Source: Solobacterium sp. (GTDB lineage Bacteria; Bacillota_I; Bacilli_A; Erysipelotrichales; Erysipelotrichaceae). From it: DNA of 61,429 bases. The position numbers and the translations under genes are program-made. Shown in pieces: positions 24,482-34,007 of this stretch. Each line of letters begins with the position of its first letter. Position 1 is the stretch's first letter. The stretch is from positions 1 through 61,429 of the forward strand of contig JAFRMA010000041.1 in NCBI GenBank assembly GCA_017430925.1, written 5' to 3'. The notes beneath the pieces are model-generated. The model saw nothing but the letters and a program-made list of their open reading frames with translations. It did not search any database and was not told the DNA's origin.

Positions 24482-26722
24482 ATGGAAAAGTTTAAAAGAA
24501 GTTGGGATTTCAGAGGCCGTACATTGACAGTAGAAAACGGTGAAATCGCAAAACAGGCAGGAGGATCTGTATTGATTCGTTATAACGATACAGTAATCCT
24601 CAGCACAGCAACAGCTAACCACGAAGCGAAAGATACGGATTTCTTTCCGCTGACAGTACTGTATAACGAAAAGATGTATGCGGTCGGTGAGATTCCGGGC
24701 GGCTTTTTACGCCGTGAAGGAAGAGCCAGTGAACATGCGACATTGACAGCTCGTCTGATCGATCGTCCGATTCGTCCTTTGTTTGCGGAAGGTTTCCGTA
24801 ATGAAGTACAGATCGTCAATACCGTATTAAGTGTTGATCCGGACTGCACCAGTGAAATGGCTGCGATGTTTGGTTCTTCACTTGCGTTATGTGTATCAGA
24901 TATTCCGTTTAATGGTCCGATTGCCGGTGTTATCGTCGGAAAAGTAGGAGATGAATACGTCATCAATCCTTCTGTAGAAGATACTGAAAAAGCATCCCTG
25001 ATCCTGAATGTCGCAGGAACAAAATATGCGATCAATATGGTTGAAGCCGGTGCCAAGGAAGTCAGTGAAGAAGAGATGCTGGAAGCACTCGCATTCGGTC
25101 ACGAAGCGATCAAGGAATTATGCGCGATCCAGGAAGAAGTGATTGCGGAATGCGCGAAGCCGAAGATGGAAGTCGTTCTGTATGAAATCGATCCTCGTGT
25201 CAAGGAATATATCAACGAACATGGAAAGCAGAGAATTGAAGAAGCTGTATCCATCAAGGGTAAATTAGAGCGTTACGGCAAGATCGATGAGATCACGGCA
25301 GAGATGGAAGCCGAAGTCGCCGAGAATCTTGAATTTGCGGATGACAAGGAAAAGGATAAAGCAGTCAAGCAGGCCCATGAGTACTGCGTGGAAATCGAAG
25401 CCGGTGAAGTACGCAGACTGATCTCCGAAGAGAAGATCCGTCCGGACGGAAGAAAACTGGACGAATTACGTCCGCTGGACAGCCAGGTAGATTTACTTCC
25501 GCGTGTTCATGGTTCCGCTATGTTCACCCGTGGTGAGACACAGGTTATGTCCATTACGACATTAGGTCCGCTGGATGACGAACAGATCGTCGATGATGTC
25601 ACCACCATCAAGAGTAAGAGATTCATGCATCAGTATAACTTCCCGCCGTTCTCTGTCGGTGAAGTCGGCCGTATGGGTACTCCGGGAAGAAGAGAAATCG
25701 GACATGGAGCACTTGGTGAAAGAGCTCTGTTACAGGTACTTCCGGATGAGAAGGAATTCCCGTATTCCATCCGTACAGTAGCGGAAGTTCTGGAATCCAA
25801 CGGTTCCAGTTCACAGGCGAGTATCTGCGCAGGTACAATGTCTCTGATGGCTGCCGGTGTTCCGATCAAGGCTATGGTTGCCGGTGTGGCCATGGGTCTG
25901 ATTACAACAGGTAATAGTTATTCCATCCTTACGGATATTCAGGGTATGGAAGATCATTACGGTGATATGGACTTCAAGGTTGCCGGTACACGTAAGGGTA
26001 TTACGGCTCTGCAGATGGATATCAAAGTTGACGGTATTACACAGGATATCCTCAGAGAAGCACTCGCACAGGCTCATAAGGGCCGTATGGAGATCCTCGA
26101 CAACATGGAAACAGCAATTTCCGAACCGAGAGATCACGTATCCGAATACGCTCCTAAGTTTGTCATCTTCCAGATTCCTTCCGATAAGATCAGAGATGTG
26201 ATCGGTACAGGCGGAAAGACGATCAACCAGATCATTGAGGACTGTGACGGGGTCAAGATCAATGTGGATGATGACGGAACTGTCGCAATCTATCACATGA
26301 ATCAGGAGATGCTGGACAAGGCGAAAGGTATTATTGAAGATATCACACGTGTTGCCAAAGTCGGTGATGTCTATAACGCAGTGGTATCCGAAGTCAGAGA
26401 TTCCTATGCGTTTGTGACGATCTTTACCGGCACAGATGCCTTACTGCATGTCAGTGAGCTTGCCTGGACAAGAACAGAGTCCATCTCTTCGGCATTACAT
26501 GTCGGTGATGTGATCCCGGTCAAGGTAACATCAATTGATGAACAGACCGGCAAGGTAAAAGTATCCGCCCGTGAATTACTGCCGAAGCCGGAAGGGTATA
26601 CGGAGAATACAAAGAAACCTGCCAGAAACAATAACCGCAAGCCTGAAAAGAAACAGTCTTCCGAAGAGAATAAGAATACGGAAGTAAGAAGATTCTTCAA
26701 GAAGAAAGAAGAGCAGGAATAA
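24482..26722 (+). CDS. pnp: Polyribonucleotide nucleotidyltransferase (PNPase)
   Basis: A 746-residue phosphorolytic 3'-5' exoribonuclease that acts as a trimer in RNA decay. It has two RNase PH domains, the second with FPPFSVGEVGRMGTPGRREIGHG and the catalytic DITALQMDIKVDG region. These are followed by KH (VIGTGGKTINQIIEDC) and S1 domains (about residues 620-690). The C-terminal 60 residues are basic and disordered (KPARNNNRKPEKKQ), longer than in B. subtilis and possibly an RNA- or partner-binding tail. AGGTAGAAGAAGAA precedes the ATG. A terminator follows directly. Confidence 0.97.
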   Translation: MEKFKRSWDFRGRTLTVENGEIAKQAGGSVLIRYNDTVILSTATANHEAKDTDFFPLTVLYNEKMYAVGEIPGGFLRREGRASEHATLTARLIDRPIRPLFAEGFRNEVQIVNTVLSVDPDCTSEMAAMFGSSLALCVSDIPFNGPIAGVIVGKVGDEYVINPSVEDTEKASLILNVAGTKYAINMVEAGAKEVSEEEMLEALAFGHEAIKELCAIQEEVIAECAKPKMEVVLYEIDPRVKEYINEHGKQRIEEAVSIKGKLERYGKIDEITAEMEAEVAENLEFADDKEKDKAVKQAHEYCVEIEAGEVRRLISEEKIRPDGRKLDELRPLDSQVDLLPRVHGSAMFTRGETQVMSITTLGPLDDEQIVDDVTTIKSKRFMHQYNFPPFSVGEVGRMGTPGRREIGHGALGERALLQVLPDEKEFPYSIRTVAEVLESNGSSSQASICAGTMSLMAAGVPIKAMVAGVAMGLITTGNSYSILTDIQGMEDHYGDMDFKVAGTRKGITALQMDIKVDGITQDILREALAQAHKGRMEILDNMETAISEPRDHVSEYAPKFVIFQIPSDKIRDVIGTGGKTINQIIEDCDGVKINVDDDGTVAIYHMNQEMLDKAKGIIEDITRVAKVGDVYNAVVSEVRDSYAFVTIFTGTDALLHVSELAWTRTESISSALHVGDVIPVKVTSIDEQTGKVKVSARELLPKPEGYTENTKKPARNNNRKPEKKQSSEENKNTEVRRFFKKKEEQE

Positions 26723-26726
26723 GTAT

Positions 26727-26757
26727 AAAGGAAGTTCATTGAATGAACTTCCTTTTT
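26727..26757 (+). terminator. Terminator of pnp
   Basis: A 12-bp stem AAAGGAAGTTCA (26727-26738) and TGAACTTCCTTT (26744-26755), ending in a T run. Confidence 0.88.
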
Positions 26758-26764
26758 GTGTATA

Positions 26765-26798
26765 AAAAAAGATACTGCAGATGAGCAGTATCTTTTTT
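26765..26798. terminator. Bidirectional terminator between pnp and the C-S lyase
   Basis: GATACTGC (26771-26778) and GCAGTATC (26785-26792) flanked by A6 and T6, so either strand has a U tract. It mainly ends the minus-strand aminotransferase gene. Confidence 0.85.
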
Positions 26799-26809
26799 AA
26801 TGAGGATAA

Positions 26810-27988
26810 TTATTTGAGTACTTCTACCAGACGGTCCATGCATTCCTTAAGAACGCTCTTCGGGGAAGTAACACAGAATCTGCGGAATAATGTTCCTGCC
26901 GGCGGTTCCATACCTTCACCGTCGGAGAAGCCGATATGAGCCTGACCGGCAATTCTCTGATGGAGCTCTTCATTGGTGAAACCACAGTCTGTGAAATCAA
27001 GCCAGAGGATGTAGGTTCCTTCCGGTTTGTGTACTTTGACTTTCGGCAGTTCGTTGTGGAAACGATCTACGACATAGTCGATACAGTCATCAAGGTATTC
27101 ATTCAGTTCATCAACCCACTGATCACATTCTGTATAAGCTGTGATGCAGGCACGGATACCAAACGGTGAGAGCATAGGCATGGAAGGTCCCATCTTTTCA
27201 CGCAGTGCAGGATCCTGAATAATAACGTTTGTTACCGCAAGACCAGCGAGGTTGAAGGTCTTGTTGATACCGGTAACCATAACGATTCCTTCCGGTCCGG
27301 CAACCTTGATGAACGGAGTAACCTTGACATCTTTTCTGGCGATATCCATATGAACATCGTCACAGAGCATGATGACATTGTTTTCACGGCAGATCTTGGC
27401 AATCTTTTCGATTTCTTCCGGAGTCCATGTACGGCCGGTAGGGTTATGCGGCTGCTGGAAGATAGCCATGGTGTTCTGAGGTTCTTTACAGAGAGCTTCG
27501 AATGCATCCCAGTCCATGGTATAGTAGCCATTGTCATTCTTCATCTGGAAGCCTACATAATGTCTGCCGACACCTGTAACGTCACCATTATAGTAGTATG
27601 TAGGACGTGGAACAAGAACGCCGTCACCGACTTTTGTCAGTTTCTGGATGGCTTCGACGATTGCGGAATGCGCACCGTGAGCGGTTCTGATTTCTTCAGC
27701 CTTGACATCCAGATCGAAGCGGACTTTCATCCAGCGGATGATTGCGTCATAGTATTCTTTCGGTGCAGCAGAATAACCGAAGATACCATGTTTAGCTTCT
27801 TTTACGAGAGCTTCGGTAATTTCCGGAGCGCAGCGGAAATCCATGTCAGCGACGAAGAAGCATAATCTGTCTTCCGGCAGTTTGTCAGTGAGGAACATCT
27901 TAGCCATTCTTTCGTTGTTTCCCCATTTTGTGGAATAACTGCCTTCTTCATGAATACGATCAACTAACTCATCAAAATTGTATTTCAT
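26810..27988 (-). CDS. PLP-dependent C-S lyase, MalY/PatB type
   Basis: 392 residues, fold-type I aminotransferase class I/II. PLP-binding Lys is K243 in GINKTFNLAGL. N182 sits in HNPTGR, and D210 in LCDDVHMD pairs with the pyridine nitrogen. VADMDFRCAP near residue 46 and the SYSTKWG N-terminus are typical of MalY/PatB cystathionine beta-lyases. The expected reaction is beta-elimination from cystathionine or cysteine conjugates to pyruvate, ammonia and a thiol. True aminotransferase activity cannot be excluded. AGGAGGAAG precedes the ATG. It is monocistronic between its terminator and a 140-base divergent gap before trmB. Confidence 0.93.
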   Translation of the reverse strand: MKYNFDELVDRIHEEGSYSTKWGNNERMAKMFLTDKLPEDRLCFFVADMDFRCAPEITEALVKEAKHGIFGYSAAPKEYYDAIIRWMKVRFDLDVKAEEIRTAHGAHSAIVEAIQKLTKVGDGVLVPRPTYYYNGDVTGVGRHYVGFQMKNDNGYYTMDWDAFEALCKEPQNTMAIFQQPHNPTGRTWTPEEIEKIAKICRENNVIMLCDDVHMDIARKDVKVTPFIKVAGPEGIVMVTGINKTFNLAGLAVTNVIIQDPALREKMGPSMPMLSPFGIRACITAYTECDQWVDELNEYLDDCIDYVVDRFHNELPKVKVHKPEGTYILWLDFTDCGFTNEELHQRIAGQAHIGFSDGEGMEPPAGTLFRRFCVTSPKSVLKECMDRLVEVLK

Positions 27989-28128
27989 TCTTCCTCCTCA
28001 GTCTTGATGACTTGTATTACTACATCATTAGTGTATCATGTTTTCTCTTAGTGTGATAATTATCTTTTCAAAACTAGAACAGCAGAGTAATCCAAGAGAT
28101 GATACAATACTAAAGGTGAGGAAATTTC

Positions 28129-28779
28129 ATGCGGATGCGTAAGAAAAAATGGGCAGAACCATTTCTTGAAGAACATCAGGATTATGCGTTGAATGATCCC
28201 GGACAGTATCAGGGAAAGTGGTGTGAGCTGCTGCATACGGAAGAACTACATCTGGAACTGGGAATGGGGAAGGGTGACTATCTTTTACGTATGGCTGAGA
28301 TGTATCCGAAGTGCGGCTGGATCGGCGTGGAGAAGGATCGCAATGCGGCTGCGGTTGCGGCAAGGAAGGCGGTTGACGCCGGCCTGGAGAAGTATCCGAA
28401 TACACGGATGATCGTCGGTAATGCGGAAGAAATCGGCAGCTGGTTTGCGGAAAAGGAAGTGGATGTGATCCATCTGAATTTCAGCGATCCCTGGCCGAAG
28501 AAGTATACCCATAAAAGAAGGTTGTCCAATGAGCGTTTCCTGCAGCTGTATGACCGTATTCTCAAAGATTCCGGACAGATCATCATGAAGACAGATAATC
28601 AGGATTTGTTTGAATCTTCGATCCTGTATTTTACAGAGTTCGGTTTTAAGATTACAGAGTTCTCCGTGGATTTCCGCAGAAAAGAACATCCCGAAGATGC
28701 CATCACCGAGTATGAACAGAGATTTATGGATATCGGACAGCCGATATACAGGGTTATTGTGGTAAAATCAGAGAAATGA
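28129..28779 (+). CDS. trmB: tRNA (guanine-N7-)-methyltransferase
   Basis: 216 residues. It uses S-adenosylmethionine to make m7G46 in tRNA variable loops. The Rossmann motif is LELGMGKGDYLL. The TrmB signature FSDPWPKKYTHKRRL is complete, and TDNQDLFESS follows. GTGAGGAAATTTC gives the ribosome-binding site. It overlaps the next lipoprotein gene by four bases (ATGA). Confidence 0.97.
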   Translation: MRMRKKKWAEPFLEEHQDYALNDPGQYQGKWCELLHTEELHLELGMGKGDYLLRMAEMYPKCGWIGVEKDRNAAAVAARKAVDAGLEKYPNTRMIVGNAEEIGSWFAEKEVDVIHLNFSDPWPKKYTHKRRLSNERFLQLYDRILKDSGQIIMKTDNQDLFESSILYFTEFGFKITEFSVDFRRKEHPEDAITEYEQRFMDIGQPIYRVIVVKSEK

Positions 28780-29546
28780 GTAACAGAGTAGGAAAATCTG
28801 TATTGGCAGTACTGTTGTTGTTCCTGTGCGGCTGCGGAGAGTATACCGGAAGTATTCAGAATGATCTGGATCGTAAAATAGATCAAGTGGTATCACAGCC
28901 TGTGGTAACGGCGAATCATAATCACCGGTATTATTCGTATTATCTGGATCCGCAGATCGGCAGGATCGACAGTATGCTTACAAGTAATATATTCACCTAT
29001 AACGGTGTCCGTTTCATCATGAATCTGAATACTTCCCGTGTTATCAATAAGGAATATTATGAACCCGGAAGTGATGAGATACAGATCGATGCGGAACTGA
29101 TGGCAGAGAAATCCGGCACCTTTACCAACGCGCTTGGGAAAGAAGATCAATATACGGTGAAGGTATATCATACAGGGCAGGAAATCTACGCTGTCTGTGT
29201 ATACAATGATCCGGTAAGTATGTATGCGATGTGCAGGAATTACGAAGTGGCGGATACGGCATCAGCGATGCTGAGTATCCTCTGTACGGTACAGGTGAAT
29301 AAGGAGAAGGTTGTTGCAGACTTCTCCAACAAGCGTAAGATAGACTATCAGAGAGAGCCACTGGAGTTATTCCAGTTTATTGCCCCGGAAAGCGGCGCGA
29401 TACAGGAACTGTTTCCGGACAGTACTTCATCCATCGGAACCGTGGAAGATCTCTCCCAGCTGGAAGATCAGAACAGTGATAACAACAAGCATCGTATTGA
29501 GTCCGATGAATATGATTATTATCAATTTGCGGAACAGCCCGAATAA
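28776..29546 (+). CDS. Lipoprotein of unknown function
   Basis: 256 residues. The signal peptide ends in FLCGC, an acceptable but unusual lipobox with Cys at -2, so Cys21 is the probable lipid site. The mature region begins with a helical part and contains SYYLDPQIGRIDSMLTSNIF, then an alpha/beta domain, and ends in an acidic Asn/Asp-rich tail. It is translationally coupled to trmB. No family is recognised. Confidence 0.8.
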   Translation: MSNRVGKSVLAVLLLFLCGCGEYTGSIQNDLDRKIDQVVSQPVVTANHNHRYYSYYLDPQIGRIDSMLTSNIFTYNGVRFIMNLNTSRVINKEYYEPGSDEIQIDAELMAEKSGTFTNALGKEDQYTVKVYHTGQEIYAVCVYNDPVSMYAMCRNYEVADTASAMLSILCTVQVNKEKVVADFSNKRKIDYQREPLELFQFIAPESGAIQELFPDSTSSIGTVEDLSQLEDQNSDNNKHRIESDEYDYYQFAEQPE

Positions 29547-29609
29547 AACTTAACATTCAAAGAAAAACACGTTAAAATGTAATATAACTAGGAAAGAATG
29601 GTGGTCAAC

Positions 29610-30413
29610 ATGAGTCAGATGTTTAAAAAATTACAAAACCTTTTATTCGAAGATGAAGAAGTCGTTGAAGAAGAAGTAATCAACGAACCGGAACCTGTAA
29701 AACCTGCACCGCGTCCGGTCCAGACAAATACAAATACCCAGCGCCCGGTAATGCACCAGGTCGATCCGGCACCGGCACAGAACAGCGCTCCTCAGGTTAA
29801 TTTCTTCCGTCAGGAGAAACCGGAACCTGCACCGGCACCTGCGCCCGCGCCTGCACCGGTACAGGAACGCCCGCATACGATCGGTATGACCGTAGATGAT
29901 GTTCAGGATGAAACCATGAATCTTCAGCTGCGTCCGTCTTCCCGACCTGTAACGCCGGCACCGCAGCAGAAACCGCAGCCGAAGCCTCAACAGACGGCAC
30001 AGACGAAAAAGAAACCCCAGCCTGTCTATGAGTTCTCTCCGGTAATCAGCCCGATTTTCGGTGTTGATGAGAAAGATCTTGATGCGCTGAAGACTTCCGG
30101 CAAGACACAGGTCGTTATGCCTGGCAAGGAAGATACCAATGTATCACCGGTAATTTCTCCGATGTATGGTATGAGTAAGGAAGCAGAACCTAAGACGATT
30201 CAGGATACGGTAGAAAAGTCCAATGAACTTGCGGAAAACCTGCTTACGGAAGAAAAACAGAAAGCAGAAGAAAGTATTCCTGATTTCTCTCTGGATTATA
30301 TTCTCAAGATTCGTGATGATGAATATAAGGAAACAGCGGAACAGGCTACCTTATTTGACGATATTATAGACGAAACAGTCATCTTTGACAGCGACAAGTA
30401 TAATCGCCGTTAG
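29610..30413 (+). CDS. Disordered Pro/Gln-rich protein with repeated SPVISP motif
   Basis: About 267 residues. An N-terminal amphipathic helix (MSQMFKKLQNLLFEDEEVV) leads into a long Pro/Ala/Gln-rich disordered region. Two copies of a short conserved motif follow: EFSPVISPIFGVDEKD and VSPVISPMYGMSKE. The acidic C-terminus is helical (PDFSLDYILKIRDDEY). ATG 29610 follows GGTGG with 5-nt spacing. ATG 29598 is an alternative. It is 15 bases upstream of murC. The architecture suggests a cytoplasmic adaptor whose repeated peptides dock onto a partner, perhaps in division or wall synthesis, which is inference from context only. Confidence 0.75.
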   Translation: MSQMFKKLQNLLFEDEEVVEEEVINEPEPVKPAPRPVQTNTNTQRPVMHQVDPAPAQNSAPQVNFFRQEKPEPAPAPAPAPAPVQERPHTIGMTVDDVQDETMNLQLRPSSRPVTPAPQQKPQPKPQQTAQTKKKPQPVYEFSPVISPIFGVDEKDLDALKTSGKTQVVMPGKEDTNVSPVISPMYGMSKEAEPKTIQDTVEKSNELAENLLTEEKQKAEESIPDFSLDYILKIRDDEYKETAEQATLFDDIIDETVIFDSDKYNRR

Positions 30414-30428
30414 AACAGAGAGGTCAAT

Positions 30429-31739
30429 ATGCAGTATTATTTTATCGGAATTAAAGGTACCGGAATGGCTTCATTAGCCTGTATGCTGCATGATCTCGGG
30501 AATGATGTCTGCGGAAGTGACCAGCCGAAGCATTTCTTCACGGAAGAAGGGCTGAGAGAACGCGGAATAACAATTTATGATTTTGATCCGGGCAATATCA
30601 AGGATGGCATGAATGTCATTATTGGTAATGCCTTTTTAGAAGATTTTCCCGAGGTGATCGCAGCACGTCAGAATCCTGCATGTACATGCGCAAGATATCA
30701 TGAATTTGTCGGAAAGTTTATCGATGCTTACCAGACGATCGCTATCTCCGGCAGTCATGGCAAGACCACCACGACCGGATTGCTTGCCAGCCTTCTGAGC
30801 GCATATGATGAGACCGGATGGCTGATTGGTGACGGCAGCGGTCATGTGACTAATAAGACAAAGTATTTCTGTCTGGAAGCGGATGAATTCCGCCGGCATT
30901 TCATGCAGTATCACCCTGAGATCGCCATTATGACGAACATCGAGATTGACCATGTCGATTATTTTAAGAGTGATGAAGAATACCGGAAAGCGTATGAAGA
31001 CTTTTCTTATAATGTGAAGAAAGCGATCGTCATCTACGGTGATGATGAGGAATCACGCCGCCTTCAGCTGAATCCTGCGATCCCGCATTACTGGTACGGA
31101 GAAAAAGAAAATGACGATCTTCAGGCAGTCAATATCGTTGAGAATACCACCGGTATGGAATTTGACGTATTGTTCTGCGGTGAATTCAAGGGACACTACA
31201 AGCTTCCGTTTATCGGACATCATCTGTTATTGAATTCCCTGGCTGCGATCGGTGTTGGTATTCTCCTCGGGGCTGACCGTGATACGATCGAGAAGGGGTT
31301 GTCTTCCTTCCAGGGCGTAAAGCGCAGATTTGTGGTGGAAGAAGACGGCGAAAATATCTTTGTGGATGATTATGCTCATCATCCGACAGAAGTAGCGGTA
31401 ACGATCAAGGCAGCCCGCAAGAGATTCCCGGATCGTAAAATCGTTGCGGTATTCAAGCCGCACAGGGCTTCACGTGTATTGTATTTTGCGGATCAGTTTG
31501 CGGATGCGCTGAGACTTGCGGATAAGATCTATCTGTGTGATTTTACCAGTATTGATGATAAGCAGGACGGTACAGATATCGATATTACCTACCTGCAGAA
31601 GCGTCTGGAAGGGTCTGTGATCCTGACTGAAGATGAGGCAGGAGCACAGAGATTATCCGTGGAAAAACCTGCGGTATTCTTGTTTATGTCCAGTAAGGAT
31701 ATTTATTGGCTTGCGGATTTGGTTAAGCGCATACATTAA
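30429..31739 (+). CDS. murC: UDP-N-acetylmuramate--L-alanine ligase
   Basis: 436 residues. It adds the first amino acid of the peptidoglycan stem using ATP. It has the N-terminal Rossmann GIKGTGMASLA, the ATP-binding SGSHGKTTTTGLL near residue 110, the MurC/Mpl-type CLEADEF and the C-terminal DDYAHHPTEV. GAGAGGTCAAT precedes the ATG. The order murC-ytxG-ytxH-ccpA is that of Bacillus. The product length is close to that of B. subtilis MurC. Confidence 0.96.
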   Translation: MQYYFIGIKGTGMASLACMLHDLGNDVCGSDQPKHFFTEEGLRERGITIYDFDPGNIKDGMNVIIGNAFLEDFPEVIAARQNPACTCARYHEFVGKFIDAYQTIAISGSHGKTTTTGLLASLLSAYDETGWLIGDGSGHVTNKTKYFCLEADEFRRHFMQYHPEIAIMTNIEIDHVDYFKSDEEYRKAYEDFSYNVKKAIVIYGDDEESRRLQLNPAIPHYWYGEKENDDLQAVNIVENTTGMEFDVLFCGEFKGHYKLPFIGHHLLLNSLAAIGVGILLGADRDTIEKGLSSFQGVKRRFVVEEDGENIFVDDYAHHPTEVAVTIKAARKRFPDRKIVAVFKPHRASRVLYFADQFADALRLADKIYLCDFTSIDDKQDGTDIDITYLQKRLEGSVILTEDEAGAQRLSVEKPAVFLFMSSKDIYWLADLVKRIH

Positions 31740-31741
31740 TA

Positions 31742-31769
31742 TTGAAAATTTTTCATTAAACTTTATAAT
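31742..31769 (+). promoter_or_regulatory. Sigma-A promoter of the ytxG/ytxH-like pair
   Basis: TTGAAA (31742-31747), a 16-bp spacer and TATAAT (31764-31769), beginning three bases after the murC stop. Confidence 0.75.
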
Positions 31770-31790
31770 GGTGTTGAAGAAGGTGAGTCT

Positions 31791-32246
31791 ATGGATGCTC
31801 TTTTAAGTGCTTTATATGCTGTTTGCGTACAGCTTTTACCGATTATCGGTGCGGTAGTTCTGGTTTTTCTCTGTATCTTCCTGCGTAAATTATGGAAGCT
31901 GATCGATCATGCTTCCGATATGGTTGTTCGTCTGAATCCGACGATCAATCTTGTCGATCAGAGTATAGAGAAAGTACAGGCTCCGTTGGATACAGCGGTA
32001 AAATACAGCAAAACCCTGGATAATGTCCATGACAAGACAGTGGAATCCGTAAACAGAGCTGCGGAAACAGCCAGTGAGAACGTTGAGAAGTTGAAGGATT
32101 TTGTCGTGGATAAGTTTAACCGTATACAGGATGCTTATGTTGAACGTAATGTGAATCCTTATATTGAAGAAGAAAAAAACGAGGCGATGAATGAATTAAA
32201 GTCAGCCGTGGATACAGTACCTGAGAAGGAGGAGAATCATGAGTGA
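31791..32246 (+). CDS. YtxG-like membrane-anchored protein (DUF948)
   Basis: 151 residues. One N-terminal membrane helix (LLPIIGAVVLVFLCIFL) is followed by a long cytoplasmic helical region with regular hydrophobic spacing (VDQSIEKVQAPLDTAVKYSKTL). This fits the DUF948 family, to which B. subtilis YtxG belongs. Position between murC and a YtxH-like gene matches Bacillus, where ytxG/ytxH are general-stress genes. AGGTGAG precedes the ATG. It overlaps the next gene by eight bases. Confidence 0.8.
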   Translation: MDALLSALYAVCVQLLPIIGAVVLVFLCIFLRKLWKLIDHASDMVVRLNPTINLVDQSIEKVQAPLDTAVKYSKTLDNVHDKTVESVNRAAETASENVEKLKDFVVDKFNRIQDAYVERNVNPYIEEEKNEAMNELKSAVDTVPEKEENHE

Positions 32247-32985
32247 AGAAGTAAAAGAAATAAAAGAAGCTGTGGAAGAAACTGTGGAAAAAGCAGCGGA
32301 TAAAGTGGAAGAAGCAGCGGATGTGATCGTTGATAAGACAGAAGAGATCATCCGTGATGAAAGTGAACCGCTGGAATCCATTGAAAAGACTGTCATGGAA
32401 CTGAAAAAGAAGATCCAGGAAGTCAACAAAGTTGCGGATGAACCGGAAGAGACCAAAGAAGAAAAGACGATCTCAATTCCGGAATTCAAACTGACCGATG
32501 AACAGAAAGAAAAGATCAATGATATCCGTGAAACTACCGTAGAGAAAGTCATGACTTCGATTGACGATATCAAGGAAAAAGCTCAAGAGATCACCAAGAA
32601 TCCGGATATCCGCAAGACGATCGATTTCATCCGCAGTAATGCGGTTAAGGCAGTGGAAATTGCTAAGACACGTATTGATGAGATCCGTAATGAACCTAAA
32701 GTTCAGAGATCCATTGACAGTGCTTCCGAGAAGACAAAAGACGCAATTGAAAACGCGAAGAAGTTCATCGATGAACGTGTATCGGAAGAAAAGAAAGAAG
32801 AACTGAAGAAGAGTTTTGACAAAGTATCCGGTTCTGTAACAGAAGTTGTCAAGGACGCTCATAAAACCGTTGCGGAGTTTATAGCCAAGCCGGAAGTGCA
32901 GGAAAAACTGGAAAACGCCAGAGAACTTGCACAGAAAGGCGCAGAAACTATCAAACACGTATTTAAATCCGACGAGAATAAGTAA
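32239..32985 (+). CDS. YtxH/LEA-like helical repeat protein
   Basis: 248 residues, almost entirely charged amphipathic helix. It contains KAADKVEEAADVIVDKTEEI near the start and repeated stretches such as PDIRKTIDFI, PKVQRSIDSA and PEVQEKLENA at roughly 38- to 75-residue intervals. The EEVKEIKEAVEETVEKA pattern and absence of Cys/Trp resemble late-embryogenesis-like or YtxH proteins. GAAGGAGGAGAATC precedes the ATG. It is coupled to the YtxG-like gene by an eight-base overlap. Probably it coats or protects membranes or proteins under stress. Confidence 0.75.
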   Translation: MSEEVKEIKEAVEETVEKAADKVEEAADVIVDKTEEIIRDESEPLESIEKTVMELKKKIQEVNKVADEPEETKEEKTISIPEFKLTDEQKEKINDIRETTVEKVMTSIDDIKEKAQEITKNPDIRKTIDFIRSNAVKAVEIAKTRIDEIRNEPKVQRSIDSASEKTKDAIENAKKFIDERVSEEKKEELKKSFDKVSGSVTEVVKDAHKTVAEFIAKPEVQEKLENARELAQKGAETIKHVFKSDENK

Positions 32986-33014
32986 TACCCGTTCAATACC
33001 AGAGGAGGACAGGG

Positions 33015-34007
33015 ATGAAAAGAGTAACAATTTATGATGTCGCAAAAGAATCCGGTGTTTCTCTGGCTACGGTATCCCGTGTTATTAACGGCAGTGATGT
33101 AGTTAAAGGACCTACCAGAGAGAAAGTACAGGCTGCAATTGATAAACTGGGATATAAGCCAAATGCAATTGCACAGGGTCTGGCTTTACAGAAGACGACG
33201 ACTATTGGTTTGGTTGTGCCGGAGGCTAGTTTTACCTATACCGGACAGATCATCAATGGTCTGATCGATGTTGCGAAGATCTACAATTATAACATCATGC
33301 TTCATACGATTACCGAAGGAATCACGGATATCAACGATGTGATCGAAGATATCATCAAGTCTCGTGTAGATGGTGTGATCATCTACAACGATAAACTTCT
33401 GATTCAGGAGATGAATGAATTATCCAGGTATAATATTCCGATCGTGGTTATCGGTAACCGTATTTCCGCAGATAATATCTGCTGTGTATTTGTAGATATC
33501 GAGAAGGCAATCTATGAGCTGACCCTGAAATATTTGGAAGAAGGCAAGACAAACATTGCGATCATTGAAGACAGGAAGAATAATTATTCCAACCAGCAGA
33601 TGATCCGCGGTGCCAGTGCAGCCTTTGAAAAGAAAGGTCTGAAATTTGAAGGATATCTGACGATTCCTTCCGATTCACGTACATCGTATGCTTTCTTATC
33701 CGACTGGATGAAAAATCACCGTTATGATGTCATGATCGGCAATCGTGATTCACAGGCCATGGCAATCATCAATACAGCCAGAGAGAATGGAATACGTGTA
33801 CCTGAAGATATGGATGTCGTATGTGTCATTGATACAAAATACAACTCAATGATGCGTCCGCAGATCACCAGTTTCTCAATTCCTTCTTATGATCTTGGGG
33901 CAGTATCCATGAGAGTAATGACAAAGATGCTCCAGAATGATACGAACTTTGATCACCAGATCGAATTGAGTTATCTGTTTACACCGCGTCAGTCAACGAA
34001 AAATTGA
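33015..34007 (+). CDS. ccpA: LacI/GalR-family regulator, CcpA-like
   Basis: 330 residues. The N-terminal LacI HTH reads VTIYDVAKESGVSLATVSRVINGSD, with hinge KPNAIAQGLA, then a periplasmic-binding-type dimer domain. Length, start sequence and the murC-ytxGH-ccpA-tyrS neighbourhood match CcpA, the catabolite-control regulator that works with HPr-Ser-P. The usual CcpA C-terminal contact residues are not clearly preserved and several core positions diverge, so it could be a specialised paralogue. GAGGAGGACAGGG precedes the ATG. The stop overlaps the -35 of the tyrS promoter. Confidence 0.75.
   Translation: MKRVTIYDVAKESGVSLATVSRVINGSDVVKGPTREKVQAAIDKLGYKPNAIAQGLALQKTTTIGLVVPEASFTYTGQIINGLIDVAKIYNYNIMLHTITEGITDINDVIEDIIKSRVDGVIIYNDKLLIQEMNELSRYNIPIVVIGNRISADNICCVFVDIEKAIYELTLKYLEEGKTNIAIIEDRKNNYSNQQMIRGASAAFEKKGLKFEGYLTIPSDSRTSYAFLSDWMKNHRYDVMIGNRDSQAMAIINTARENGIRVPEDMDVVCVIDTKYNSMMRPQITSFSIPSYDLGAVSMRVMTKMLQNDTNFDHQIELSYLFTPRQSTKN

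Noticed and set aside
29821..29880. Repeat of Pro/Ala codons as a CRISPR or tandem DNA repeat
   Set aside because: It lies inside a coding frame and encodes low-complexity Pro/Ala-rich linker sequence. No spacers or unit structure.
29643..29990. Arg-rich reverse ORF opposite the disordered protein
   Set aside because: It mirrors the proline/glutamate codons of the real gene and has no start signals.
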